Of a stretch of DNA of 25,487 nucleotides, positions 12,066 through 19,129 are shown in pieces. A program made the position numbers and the translations under genes. The notes under the pieces are model-generated. The model did no database searches. It was not told the origin of the DNA and saw only the letters and a program-made list of their open reading frames with translations. Origin of the DNA: Clostridia bacterium (GTDB lineage: Bacteria; Bacillota_A; Clostridia; Oscillospirales; Acutalibacteraceae); contig JAILQN010000018.1 in the NCBI GenBank assembly GCA_024699005.1, forward strand, positions 1 through 25,487, in the 5' to 3' direction. Within the stretch, counting starts at the first letter, position 1; every line of letters begins with the position of its first letter.

Positions 12066-13400
12066 ATGGACGTAACCTCACCCAGACCGGCGGTCCCGAG
12101 AAGGATCGCGCAGGCGATAATAAACTCCCTGAAGGGCGGCGTCGTGCCGCGCGTCGGGCTGCCTTATATCGCCGTGGGCAGGGCGAGCGAGATAGAGGCT
12201 CTGCTGCGCGATATAGAGATCATCGGCGAGGGCGGCGCGTCTTTCCGTTTTATCGCGGGGCGCTACGGCAGCGGCAAGAGCTTTCTTATGCAGACAGTCC
12301 GCAACTACGCCATGGACAGGGGCTTTGCCGTCTGCGACGCCGACCTCTCGCCCGAAAGACGTCTGCAGGGCACCCGCGGACAGGGGCTTGCCACCTACAG
12401 GGAGCTGATCACCAACCTCGCCACAAAGACCCGCCCGGAGAGCGGCGCTCTGGGACTGACCCTCGACCGCTGGATAGGCAACGTGCAGACCGACGTTGCG
12501 GGGGAAGGACTCGATCCGGTTTCGCCCGGGTTCTCCGCCGAGGTCGAAAAACGCATCTACACCGTGATACGCTCCGCGAGCGAGCTGGTGCACGGCTTTG
12601 ATTTTGCCCGGCTGCTTGCGGAATACTACCGCGCATTCATAAACGGCGACGACGATACGAAAGCAAAGGTATTAAAGTGGTTCCGCGGGGAGTATCAGAC
12701 CAAGACCGAGGCGAAAAACGAGCTGGGCGTGAACGCGATAATAAACGACGACGACTGGTACGATTACCTTAAACTGTTCGCTCATTTCCTTCGGCAGGCG
12801 GGATATTCGGGCCTTATCGTTTTTATCGACGAGCTTGTGAATATCTACAAGGTGCCGAACACCGTTACACGCAACAACAATTACGAAAAGATCCTGACGA
12901 TGTATAACGACACCCTGCAGGGCAAGGCGAGGAATCTCGGGATAATCATGGGCGGCACTCCCGAGGCGCTGGAGGACAAGCGCCGCGGGGTATACAGCTA
13001 TGAGGCTCTGCGTTCGCGCCTGGCGGAAGGCAAATTCTCCTCCGCCGGACGGCGTGATATGCTGGCTCCGGTCATAAGGCTGGAACCCCTGACAAGCGAG
13101 GAAATGCTCGTTCTTACCGAGAAACTGGCGGACATACACGCGGGACTTTACAAATACGAAATCACAATCACCCAGAACGAGCGTATAGACTTTATAAAGC
13201 TCGAATATGGGCGCATAGGCGCTGACACTCATATCACCCCGCGCGAGGTCATCCGGGATTTTATAGAACTGCTGGATATCCTTATGCAGTCGCCCGGCGA
13301 AAGCGCCGCGGATATTCTGGGTTCGGATAAATTCACATACGCGAAATCTCAGGCGGTAAGCGACGACGCGGACGCGGAGTTTTTTGAGTTCACCGTATAA
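12066..13400 (+). CDS. BrxC/BrxD-like (DUF2791) P-loop ATPase
   Basis: I chose the ATG at 12066. An ATG at 11994 would overlap the preceding gene and translate the repeat unit. No strong Shine-Dalgarno is seen (AGGAT is 16 nt away). The 444-residue product begins with the family hallmark 'RxAQAIINSLxxGVVPRVGLPYIAVGR' region (about 13-39). It has Walker A GRYGSGKS (65-72), Walker B LIVFIDE (250-256) and a sensor strand 'LGIIMGGTPEALED' (291-304). Basic residues 'TPREVIRDF' (391-399) are probably for ATP or subunit contact. This layout is the BREX ATP-binding BrxD/DUF2791 group of STAND/AAA-like ATPases. BrxD is tied to phage exclusion, and TerB-linked relatives to putative stress islands. No other BREX gene (brxA, brxB, pglX, pglZ) is visible, so this is a stand-alone relative. 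Confidence 0.85.
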   Translation: MDVTSPRPAVPRRIAQAIINSLKGGVVPRVGLPYIAVGRASEIEALLRDIEIIGEGGASFRFIAGRYGSGKSFLMQTVRNYAMDRGFAVCDADLSPERRLQGTRGQGLATYRELITNLATKTRPESGALGLTLDRWIGNVQTDVAGEGLDPVSPGFSAEVEKRIYTVIRSASELVHGFDFARLLAEYYRAFINGDDDTKAKVLKWFRGEYQTKTEAKNELGVNAIINDDDWYDYLKLFAHFLRQAGYSGLIVFIDELVNIYKVPNTVTRNNNYEKILTMYNDTLQGKARNLGIIMGGTPEALEDKRRGVYSYEALRSRLAEGKFSSAGRRDMLAPVIRLEPLTSEEMLVLTEKLADIHAGLYKYEITITQNERIDFIKLEYGRIGADTHITPREVIRDFIELLDILMQSPGESAADILGSDKFTYAKSQAVSDDADAEFFEFTV

Positions 13401-13412
13401 AGGAGAGGCATT

Positions 13413-14285
13413 ATGAAAATCATCATCTCGGTCTTATTGGCTTTCGCTCAGGTCTTCGGATTCTTCCAGGCCGCCGTTCTGCGTCTTTCGCCCCTTCAGG
13501 AGGGCGGAGAAAGGTTCGCTTACGGCGAGGGGACCTGGCAGAATCTGGACATATTCATCCCGGAGGACGCGGGCGACTCGGCTGACGTTATGTTCTTTAT
13601 CCACGGCGGTTCCTGGATATTCGGCAATCAGACACAGTCCATGACGCGCTTCGCGAAAACGGCCCGCGACCGCGGCCTTGTGGGCGTGTCCGTGGATTAT
13701 TCTAAGCTGGGCCTTAAGACCACCGCTGCTGATATGGCGGAGGAGATATATTCGGCGGCGGGTTACGTCAGGGACCTGCTTGCCGGAAGAGGAATAGAGG
13801 CGCGCAGTCTCGCGGTCTGCGGGCACTCTTCCGGCGCGAATACCGCCCTGCTGTTCGCTTACAAACACTATTCCGACAGCCCCATTGAAATAAGCTACGT
13901 CGTGGCGGCGAGCGCTCCGGTGGGGTTCGAGAACTACGGCGACGGCACCATGGTGGAGACAGGCGGCAATTTCCTCGCCTCTCTGCTGGCGGGCGAGTAT
14001 ATAAAAAAGTCTGACATGAAGGCAGATAACGAAACTTACGCATCGATATCGCCGCTTATGCTGGTAAATCCCGACGTGCCGCCTACGTTGCTCATCCACG
14101 GCGACAAGGACAAAATGGTGCCTTATACGGGCTCCGTCAGGCTGTACGAGGCTCTTGAAAACGCGGGCGTGAAGACCGGCTTCGTCACAATCCCGGACGG
14201 CGGGCATTTCATCTACGGCAACGCCGGTTTCGACGCGGTGGCAGTCCCCGCTGTGGAGGAATTCGCCGCCGGATGCATGAGCTGA
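13413..14285 (+). CDS. Alpha/beta hydrolase (esterase/lipase-like)
   Basis: This 290-residue protein has AGGAG 7 nt upstream and starts 12 bp after the ATPase gene. The N-terminal hydrophobic stretch (about 1-24) is a signal anchor or signal peptide. The oxyanion motif HGGSW (64-68), nucleophile elbow GHSSG with Ser139, acid 'HGDKDKMVP' (Asp231 or Asp233) and His265 ('DGGHFIYG') complete an alpha/beta hydrolase catalytic set of the HSL/BD-FAE type. The substrate is unknown; acyl-ester or peptide-like small molecules are typical. Its tight spacing suggests cotranscription with the TerB/ATPase genes, but a functional link is not proven. Confidence 0.9.
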   Translation: MKIIISVLLAFAQVFGFFQAAVLRLSPLQEGGERFAYGEGTWQNLDIFIPEDAGDSADVMFFIHGGSWIFGNQTQSMTRFAKTARDRGLVGVSVDYSKLGLKTTAADMAEEIYSAAGYVRDLLAGRGIEARSLAVCGHSSGANTALLFAYKHYSDSPIEISYVVAASAPVGFENYGDGTMVETGGNFLASLLAGEYIKKSDMKADNETYASISPLMLVNPDVPPTLLIHGDKDKMVPYTGSVRLYEALENAGVKTGFVTIPDGGHFIYGNAGFDAVAVPAVEEFAAGCMS

Positions 14286-14292
14286 CCGATCA

Positions 14293-14835
14293 ATGGACAC
14301 AGACAGGCAGAAGAAAGCCCTGCGGCAGAAAATGAAACGCGCGAGAGCAGAGCTTTCCGATGAACAGCGGGAGGCTGCGGCCCGCAGGATCCTTGAGGCC
14401 CTGAAGGCTTTGCCCGGATTCAGACGGGCGGAGACGGTCTATCTTTACGCCGCGCTGCCGGACGAGCTGCCGACGAAGGGCATAACGGAATACTGCCTCT
14501 CCCACGGGAAGATCGTGGCGCTGCCCAGGGTGGAGGGAGACGTGATCCGCTTCCGCAGGATCAACGCCTTCTCCGAGCTGCATCCGGGCGTCATGGGCAT
14601 ACTTGAGCCTTCGGAACGCGCGCCGGAGCTGAGGGCCCCGGGTCTTATGATCGTGCCGGGGCTGGCGTTTGACGATGATAATAACCGACTGGGCTACGGA
14701 GCCGGTTTTTACGACAGATATCTGGCGGATCATCCCGGCATGTTCACCGTCGGCGTCGGCTTTGAGTGCCAGAGGGCCGACGCTGTGCCCACGGATTATT
14801 ACGATAAACCTCTGTCGGAGGTATTATTCGGTTAG
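14293..14835 (+). CDS. 5-formyltetrahydrofolate cyclo-ligase
   Basis: The 180-residue product converts 5-formyl-THF to 5,10-methenyl-THF using ATP, feeding one-carbon metabolism. Motifs include the basic N-terminal helix 'KKALRQKMKRAR' (7-18), central 'LYAALPDELPT', and the signature 'LMIVPGLAFDDDNNRLGYGAGFYDRYL' region (about 117-143). It starts 8 nt after the hydrolase stop with no evident Shine-Dalgarno, so it is probably coupled to it. A heptad repeat pair begins right after its stop codon. Confidence 0.95.
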   Translation: MDTDRQKKALRQKMKRARAELSDEQREAAARRILEALKALPGFRRAETVYLYAALPDELPTKGITEYCLSHGKIVALPRVEGDVIRFRRINAFSELHPGVMGILEPSERAPELRAPGLMIVPGLAFDDDNNRLGYGAGFYDRYLADHPGMFTVGVGFECQRADAVPTDYYDKPLSEVLFG

Positions 14836-14948
14836 ATCGGAGAGCGGAGTGCAGAGAGCGGAGATACGGTCCGGCAGTCGGATTCCTGCCGTTCCGTGTT
14901 TGTCAGAATAATAATCCGCAACCGTATTCATCTCCGATCTCCGCTCTT
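14836..14948. repeat. Paired inverted 7-bp-unit array (GAGAGCG type)
   Basis: The left arm at 14836-14866 is built of GGAGAGC/GGAGTGC/GAGAGCG-type heptads. The right arm at 14928-14948 contains TCTCCGATCTCCGCTCT in the opposite orientation. The left arm begins at the base after the stop codon of the cyclo-ligase gene. The ~60-bp middle contains a smaller CGGCAG (14872-14877) / CTGCCG (14886-14891) stem. Confidence 0.7.
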
Positions 14949-14958
14949 TATTTCACGC

Positions 14959-14987
14959 TTTACTTTTATATAACGGAAGAGTAATAT
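14959..14987 (+). promoter_or_regulatory. Promoter for the MFS transporter gene
   Basis: TTTACT (14959-14964), a 17-bp spacer and TAATAT (14982-14987) precede AGGGGG (15003-15008) and the ATG at 15017. Confidence 0.6.
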
Positions 14988-15016
14988 TATTACAATAAAT
15001 TCAGGGGGAATGACCT

Positions 15017-16492
15017 ATGTCCGATAACGTCAACACCAAGGCTCCGGACGGCGCTCTGGGAACGAAAGACGCGCCCGTGCAGGAGGTAAAGAACGTAGGC
15101 ATCGGGGAATTTATAGGCTATCTTGTAGCCGTATTCTTCTACAGCAATATGACCGGCATGGTAGGCTCTTACAGAAAGGCCTATCTTGTGGACGTCCTGC
15201 AGATCTCAGCTGATGAGAACTCGCTTTTAAGCACGCTGAGCAGCGTTATCCCATTTGTGCTCAACTTCTTTATCGCTATGTATATCGACAGGCGCGGTAC
15301 CGGCATGAACGGCAAATTCAAGCCGCTTCTTATGTATACGGCCGCTCCCATGGGCGTTATTCTGTTCCTCCATTTCTGGACTCCCGCGGCTTTCGCCGGG
15401 ACGATACTGATGATCTACCTTGTTGCCGTAGCAGTACTCTGGGGCGTGCTGGGAAGTTTCGGCAACAGCGTCAACATGATCTCCAACGTCATGACTCCGA
15501 ACCTCAAGGAACGGGATAAGGTCATTTCGTTCAGAAGCATATCCTCCGCTGTCGGCAATTCCGCTCCGCTGGTCATCGTGCTGGTCATAGGGCTTATCTT
15601 CAGGGACGAGGGCACGCAGTATATCATCGGCGGCGCGATCTGCGCGGTGGCGGGCATGCTGACCATGCTTTTCGGCATAAGGAGCGTGAAGGAGCGCGTT
15701 GTGCTCCAGCCCGCTCACAGCAATCCCGTCAAGGGTATAGGCCACGTTCTGAAAAACAAATACGCCTGGATAGTCATTATCTCGGAATTCCTGAAGAATT
15801 TCCGTCAGATAGCCACCTATATGGGCGTGTTCCTTGCTGCGGCTCTTCTGGGCTCCACCTCCAAGTTCCTGCTGTTCGGTCTGCCCACCGGCATCGGTAC
15901 TGCCGTCGGTATGCTGGTGATAAACTTCCTGCTCAAAAAGTTCAACTCCCGCGTGCTGTACATCGCCAGCGGTATATATTCACTGCTTATCAATGCCGTC
16001 GCCTTCGGTATAGGCTATGCCTATTTCAAAAGCGGCAACGGTATTCTGCAGATAGTTTTCATCGTTTTCCTGTTCCTTATCGGTCTGCAGTTCGGCGCAT
16101 CCAACCTGCTGCCCACCATGTTCCAGGCGGATGTGCTCGAGTCCATCGAGGTCCAGTCCGGCTCCCGTCTGGACGCGACCCTTCCCTTCGTCGTGGGCGT
16201 CGGCACCATGATCAGCGGCACCATAGCTCAGGCGCTTTCTCCGCAGATACTCTACAGAGAAGACTTTATAATCAATTATATCCAGCCCAGCGACGCCGTT
16301 CCCGATCCCGAGCAGAGCCTGAGGACGAAGATCCTGCTTCTGTTCTTCTATACCATATTCCACGGCATCATGATGTTCCTTGCCGGCGTGCCTTATTTCT
16401 TCTACGGTCTGCACGGAAAGACCAAGGACGACATCCACGAACAGGTGCTTGCCTTGAGAGAAGAGAGAGCGAGTAAGGCGGAAGCTGATTGA
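15017..16492 (+). CDS. MFS transporter (12 predicted TM helices)
   Basis: The 491-residue product starts at an ATG 8 nt after AGGGGG. After a polar N-terminus (about 1-30), hydrophobic segments recur through the chain (for example 'FIGYLVAVFFY', 'PFVLNFFIAMYI', 'VILFLHFW', 'MIYLVAVAVLWGVLGSF', 'FVVGVGTMISGTI', 'ILLLFFYTIFHGIMMFLA'), giving about 12 TM helices in two halves. The 'YIDRRGTGMNGKFKP' loop after TM2 is in the place of the MFS loop 2-3 motif. The GPH-type sugar/cation symporters have a related organisation, but substrate cannot be read from the sequence. Its last codons run into a GAGAG-type repeat array. It stands alone behind its own promoter. Confidence 0.85.
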   Translation: MSDNVNTKAPDGALGTKDAPVQEVKNVGIGEFIGYLVAVFFYSNMTGMVGSYRKAYLVDVLQISADENSLLSTLSSVIPFVLNFFIAMYIDRRGTGMNGKFKPLLMYTAAPMGVILFLHFWTPAAFAGTILMIYLVAVAVLWGVLGSFGNSVNMISNVMTPNLKERDKVISFRSISSAVGNSAPLVIVLVIGLIFRDEGTQYIIGGAICAVAGMLTMLFGIRSVKERVVLQPAHSNPVKGIGHVLKNKYAWIVIISEFLKNFRQIATYMGVFLAAALLGSTSKFLLFGLPTGIGTAVGMLVINFLLKKFNSRVLYIASGIYSLLINAVAFGIGYAYFKSGNGILQIVFIVFLFLIGLQFGASNLLPTMFQADVLESIEVQSGSRLDATLPFVVGVGTMISGTIAQALSPQILYREDFIINYIQPSDAVPDPEQSLRTKILLLFFYTIFHGIMMFLAGVPYFFYGLHGKTKDDIHEQVLALREERASKAEAD

Positions 16493-16621
16493 GAGTGAAG
16501 ATTGGAGAGTGAAGAGCGGAGTTGCCTGATATCCGGGTTTCGGTTTTATCTTTTTTTAATTGATAAGGAATAACATCTCTTGCCCGGAACTCCACTCTCA
16601 ACACTCCATACTCCACTCTGA
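16490..16621. repeat. Paired inverted 7-bp-unit array (GAGAGTG type)
   Basis: The left arm (about 16491-16523) has units GAGAGTG, AAGATTG, GAGAGTG, AAGAGCG, GAGTTGC. The right arm (16586-16621) carries GGAACTCCACTCTC, ACACTCCATA, CTCCACTCT in the opposite sense. The MFS stop codon lies in the first unit. The middle ~60 bp is AT-rich. The rest of the 16493-16811 gap holds the TGTTCAAA cluster and AT-rich sequence, and I find no gene in it. Confidence 0.7.
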
Positions 16622-16648
16622 ATTATACTTTCCGTATACCCATAAAAC

Positions 16649-16742
16649 TGTTCAAAAATGTTCAAAACTCTGTTCAAACTGTTTAAAACCCGCTTAAAAA
16701 AGCACTTTGTGATTCCCTGGATCCGGGTTTTGGGTGTTCAAA
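16649..16742. promoter_or_regulatory. Cluster of TGTTCAAA octamers upstream of tlyA
   Basis: TGTTCAAA occurs at 16649-16656, 16659-16666, 16671-16678 and 16735-16742, with a TGTTTAAA variant at 16680-16687. Spacing is 9-12 bp for the first set, roughly one helical turn. The cluster lies 70-160 bp before tlyA in an otherwise AT-rich leader, where I could not fix a confident -35/-10 pair. It may be a regulator binding array. Confidence 0.5.
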
Positions 16743-16811
16743 ACTTTTTTGTGCACATTTTTATTTATATACAGTTTGTTTTAAAAAAACAGAAAATATT
16801 ACAAAATTGAG

Positions 16812-17600
16812 ATGAAAACTCGGCTTGATATTCTGCTTACACAATCCGGACTTGCGCCGAGCCGCGAAAAGGCCAAGGCGTACATCATGGAGGGCATAGT
16901 TTACGTCAACGGTCAGAAGGTCCAGAAGGCCGGAGCGGAGTATTCCGGGACCGATAAAATCGAAGTCCGCGGGGGAAGCGAGTTCGTTTCAAGAGGGGGA
17001 TACAAGCTCAAAAAAGCGCTGTCTGTCTTCCCGATCGACCTTGCCGGAAAGATATGCATGGACATCGGCGCCTCCACCGGCGGCTTTACGGACTGTATGC
17101 TCGGGCGCGGCGCGGCCAAAGTCTACTGCGTGGACGTGGGCTACGGCCAGCTCGCCTGGAAGCTGCGCACGGACGAACGGGTCGTCAATCTGGAGCGGAC
17201 CAATATAAGATACATATCGGACGAGCAGGTTCCGGACAAAATCGATTTTGTGTCCGTTGACGTATCGTTTATTTCCCTTAAACTGGTGCTGCCGGCATAT
17301 TTCCCGCTTTTGTCGGAAAATGCCGAAAGCGTCTGCCTGATAAAACCCCAGTTCGAGGCGGGCAGGGAGAAGGTCGGCAAAAAGGGCGTGGTGCGCGATA
17401 TCGCCGTGCATAAGGAAGTTATAGAGAATTGCGTCGGATACGCCCGCGACGCGGGCTTCACGGTCCGCGGGCTGGACTTTTCGCCGATCCGCGGTCCGGA
17501 GGGCAATATCGAGTATCTTATGTATCTGACGAAATATCCCGGCGGAGATTATACGCCGGATATCAGCGCAGTTGTCGAAAGGTCGCATGAGGACTTATGA
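16812..17600 (+). CDS. tlyA: TlyA family rRNA 2'-O-methyltransferase
   Basis: The 262-residue product has an N-terminal S4 RNA-binding domain (about 3-62; 'RLDILLTQSGLAPSREKAKAYI') and an FtsJ-type SAM-dependent methyltransferase. SAM motif I is DIGASTGGFTD (84-94). 'SVDVSFISL' (148-156), Lys178 in 'LIKPQFE' and Glu234 complete the K-D-K-E set of 2'-O-methyltransferases. Homologues modify 16S and 23S rRNA and were first called haemolysin A. No good Shine-Dalgarno precedes the ATG (an AT-rich leader ends AAATTGAG). It heads the classical tlyA-nadK-argR-recN block, and its stop overlaps the next start (ATGA). Confidence 0.95.
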   Translation: MKTRLDILLTQSGLAPSREKAKAYIMEGIVYVNGQKVQKAGAEYSGTDKIEVRGGSEFVSRGGYKLKKALSVFPIDLAGKICMDIGASTGGFTDCMLGRGAAKVYCVDVGYGQLAWKLRTDERVVNLERTNIRYISDEQVPDKIDFVSVDVSFISLKLVLPAYFPLLSENAESVCLIKPQFEAGREKVGKKGVVRDIAVHKEVIENCVGYARDAGFTVRGLDFSPIRGPEGNIEYLMYLTKYPGGDYTPDISAVVERSHEDL

Positions 17601-18454
17601 ATGCATTGATATATCCCAATCTCACCCGTGAACGGGCGTTCGGTATAACGCTGAATATACTTGAATATCTCAAAAGCGCCGGCATAGGCTGCCTGATGCT
17701 CGACGATATGGCGGCGACGTTCGCGGATCACTGTTCCCGTTTTATCCCTGCGGATCAGCTGCCGGGCAGCGCCGACGTGCTTATAGCCGTGGGCGGAGAC
17801 GGCACCATGCTCAGAGCATCCCGTCTCGCTTATGCTGCGGACATCCCGGTCATCGGGGTCAACGCCGGACGGCTTGCTTACCTTATGAGTCTTGACGAGG
17901 GCGAGACCGGGCTTCTGAAACTGCTCGGCAGCGACAGCTGCAGCGTTACGGAGCGCATCGTTCTGGAGGTCGAGGTGCGGGACAGCGACGGGAACGACGT
18001 CTTTTCCGACATCTGCGTGAACGACGTCGTCATCGCCAGGGGACCGGAGATATCCCTTGTGGATCTGGACGCCTATTGCGGCGACAGGCTTATAAACCGT
18101 TACGTGGCGGACGGTCTGATCGTCTCTTCTCCCACAGGTTCCACCGCGTACAATCTTGCAGCCGGAGGTCCGATCGTGGATCCGGACGTGTCGGCTGTCA
18201 TACTTACGGCGATATGCCCCCATTCGCTTATGGAACGCCCGATCATTTTCGACAGGCGCTCCGTGCTGAAAATCATCAATTCGGCTTCCTCAAACAAGGT
18301 GGTCAGGCTGTCCTGCGACGGCGGCGATTCCATCCCGTTCGGCAGCGGCTGCGCGGCAAAAGTAAAATGCGCGTCCCGGAGACTCAAATTTCTGAACGTC
18401 AAGGACGAGACTTTTACAGACGTACTGAATAAAAAGATGAGGTTTTATAACTGA
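17597..18454 (+). CDS. nadK: NAD kinase
   Basis: This 285-residue ATP-NAD kinase makes NADP+. The GGDGTML motif (66-72) holds the catalytic Asp. 'NAGRLAYL' (89-96) stands for the usual NxGxLGFL, with Ala-Tyr for Gly-Phe. The NAD-binding 'VNDVVIARG' (141-149) has Asp where Glu is common (NE/D motif). 'SSPTGSTAYNLAAGGPIVDP' (177-196) is the dinucleotide-binding signature. A GAGG lies just before the ATG, which overlaps the tlyA stop by 4 nt. Its own stop overlaps the argR start. Confidence 0.95.
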   Translation: MNALIYPNLTRERAFGITLNILEYLKSAGIGCLMLDDMAATFADHCSRFIPADQLPGSADVLIAVGGDGTMLRASRLAYAADIPVIGVNAGRLAYLMSLDEGETGLLKLLGSDSCSVTERIVLEVEVRDSDGNDVFSDICVNDVVIARGPEISLVDLDAYCGDRLINRYVADGLIVSSPTGSTAYNLAAGGPIVDPDVSAVILTAICPHSLMERPIIFDRRSVLKIINSASSNKVVRLSCDGGDSIPFGSGCAAKVKCASRRLKFLNVKDETFTDVLNKKMRFYN

Positions 18455-18903
18455 TGCAAAAAACCAGACGCGAGACTATTCTCGAAATAATCGAAAAAGA
18501 GGAGATCAAAACTCAGAGGGATCTGCTGGAAAGCCTCAGGAAGCGTGGTTTTGACGCTACTCAGGCGACGGTTTCCCGGGATATCAAGAAACTCAACCTT
18601 ATCAAACGACCCGTGTCCGGCGGCAGCTATAAGTACGCCAGAACGGTCGCAAGCGAAGAGAAGTTCATAAAATACCGCTCCATTGTCTCCGAGTCCATAA
18701 TCAAGATAGATCACGCCGTGAATATATGCGTCGTCAAATGCCGCCCCGGCACGGCGAACGCCGTCTGCGCGGCAGTGGACGCCATCGATATCAACGACGT
18801 CGCCGGGACTCTTGCGGGGGACGATACTATCTTTATCGCCTGCCGTTCCGAGCGCTCCGCCCTTAACGTGGAGAACGAACTTCAGAGTCTTCTGGAGAGT
18901 TGA
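18454..18903 (+). CDS. argR: Arginine repressor ArgR/AhrC
   Basis: The 149-residue product has a winged-helix N-domain with the recognition helix 'ATQATVSRDIKKL' (35-47) and a C-terminal hexamerisation/arginine-binding domain with 'GTANAVCAAVDA' (99-110) and 'GTLAGDDTIFI' (118-128), the two-Asp arginine pocket. It controls arginine biosynthesis and catabolism in Bacillota and lies at this place (nadK-argR-recN) in many Clostridia and Bacilli. Its start overlaps the nadK stop (TGATG). The downstream recN is separated from it by the ~200-bp element. Confidence 0.95.
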   Translation: MQKTRRETILEIIEKEEIKTQRDLLESLRKRGFDATQATVSRDIKKLNLIKRPVSGGSYKYARTVASEEKFIKYRSIVSESIIKIDHAVNICVVKCRPGTANAVCAAVDAIDINDVAGTLAGDDTIFIACRSERSALNVENELQSLLES

Positions 18904-18906
18904 ATT

Positions 18907-19104
18907 AATTTGCAATTTGCAATGTGCAATTGCGCCAACATATTGCGCATTCGCAAACTTTTCGCCGCCCCGCAAAAAAACGTTCATCGCGCGACTGCAG
19001 CTGCGCGGATGACAGCTTCCGGATTTTTATTATTATCGACGTGTCTATACAGCATTTTTGCATTGCAAAAATGAACCTTAATTGCACATTGCTAATTGCA
19101 CATT
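18907..19104 (+). repeat. ~200-bp intergenic element with 7-bp-unit terminal inverted repeats, copy 2
   Basis: The left arm (18907-18931; units AATTTGC, AATTTGC, AATGTGC) pairs with the right arm (19080-19104) with two mismatches in 25. The right arm is identical to that of copy 1 (reverse of 8812-8836). The interior aligns along its length with copy 1 read on the minus strand. Hairpin 19053-19073 (CATTTTTGC, ATT, GCAAAAATG) matches the copy 1 hairpin with a compensating C-G to T-A change. The element lies 3 bp after the argR stop and ends 12 bp before the recN Shine-Dalgarno. It has no gene of its own. Confidence 0.85.
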
Positions 19105-19129
19105 GATACTGAATCAGGAGGTGATCACT

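Noticed and set aside
12066..13400. A full BREX locus
   Set aside because: Only the BrxD-like ATPase is present. None of brxA, brxB, brxL, pglX or pglZ is seen in the 25 kb.
13434..14300. Minus-strand ORF of 288 codons
   Set aside because: It mirrors the alpha/beta hydrolase, whose catalytic motifs are complete on the plus strand. The antisense product is rich in Arg/His/Val without domains.
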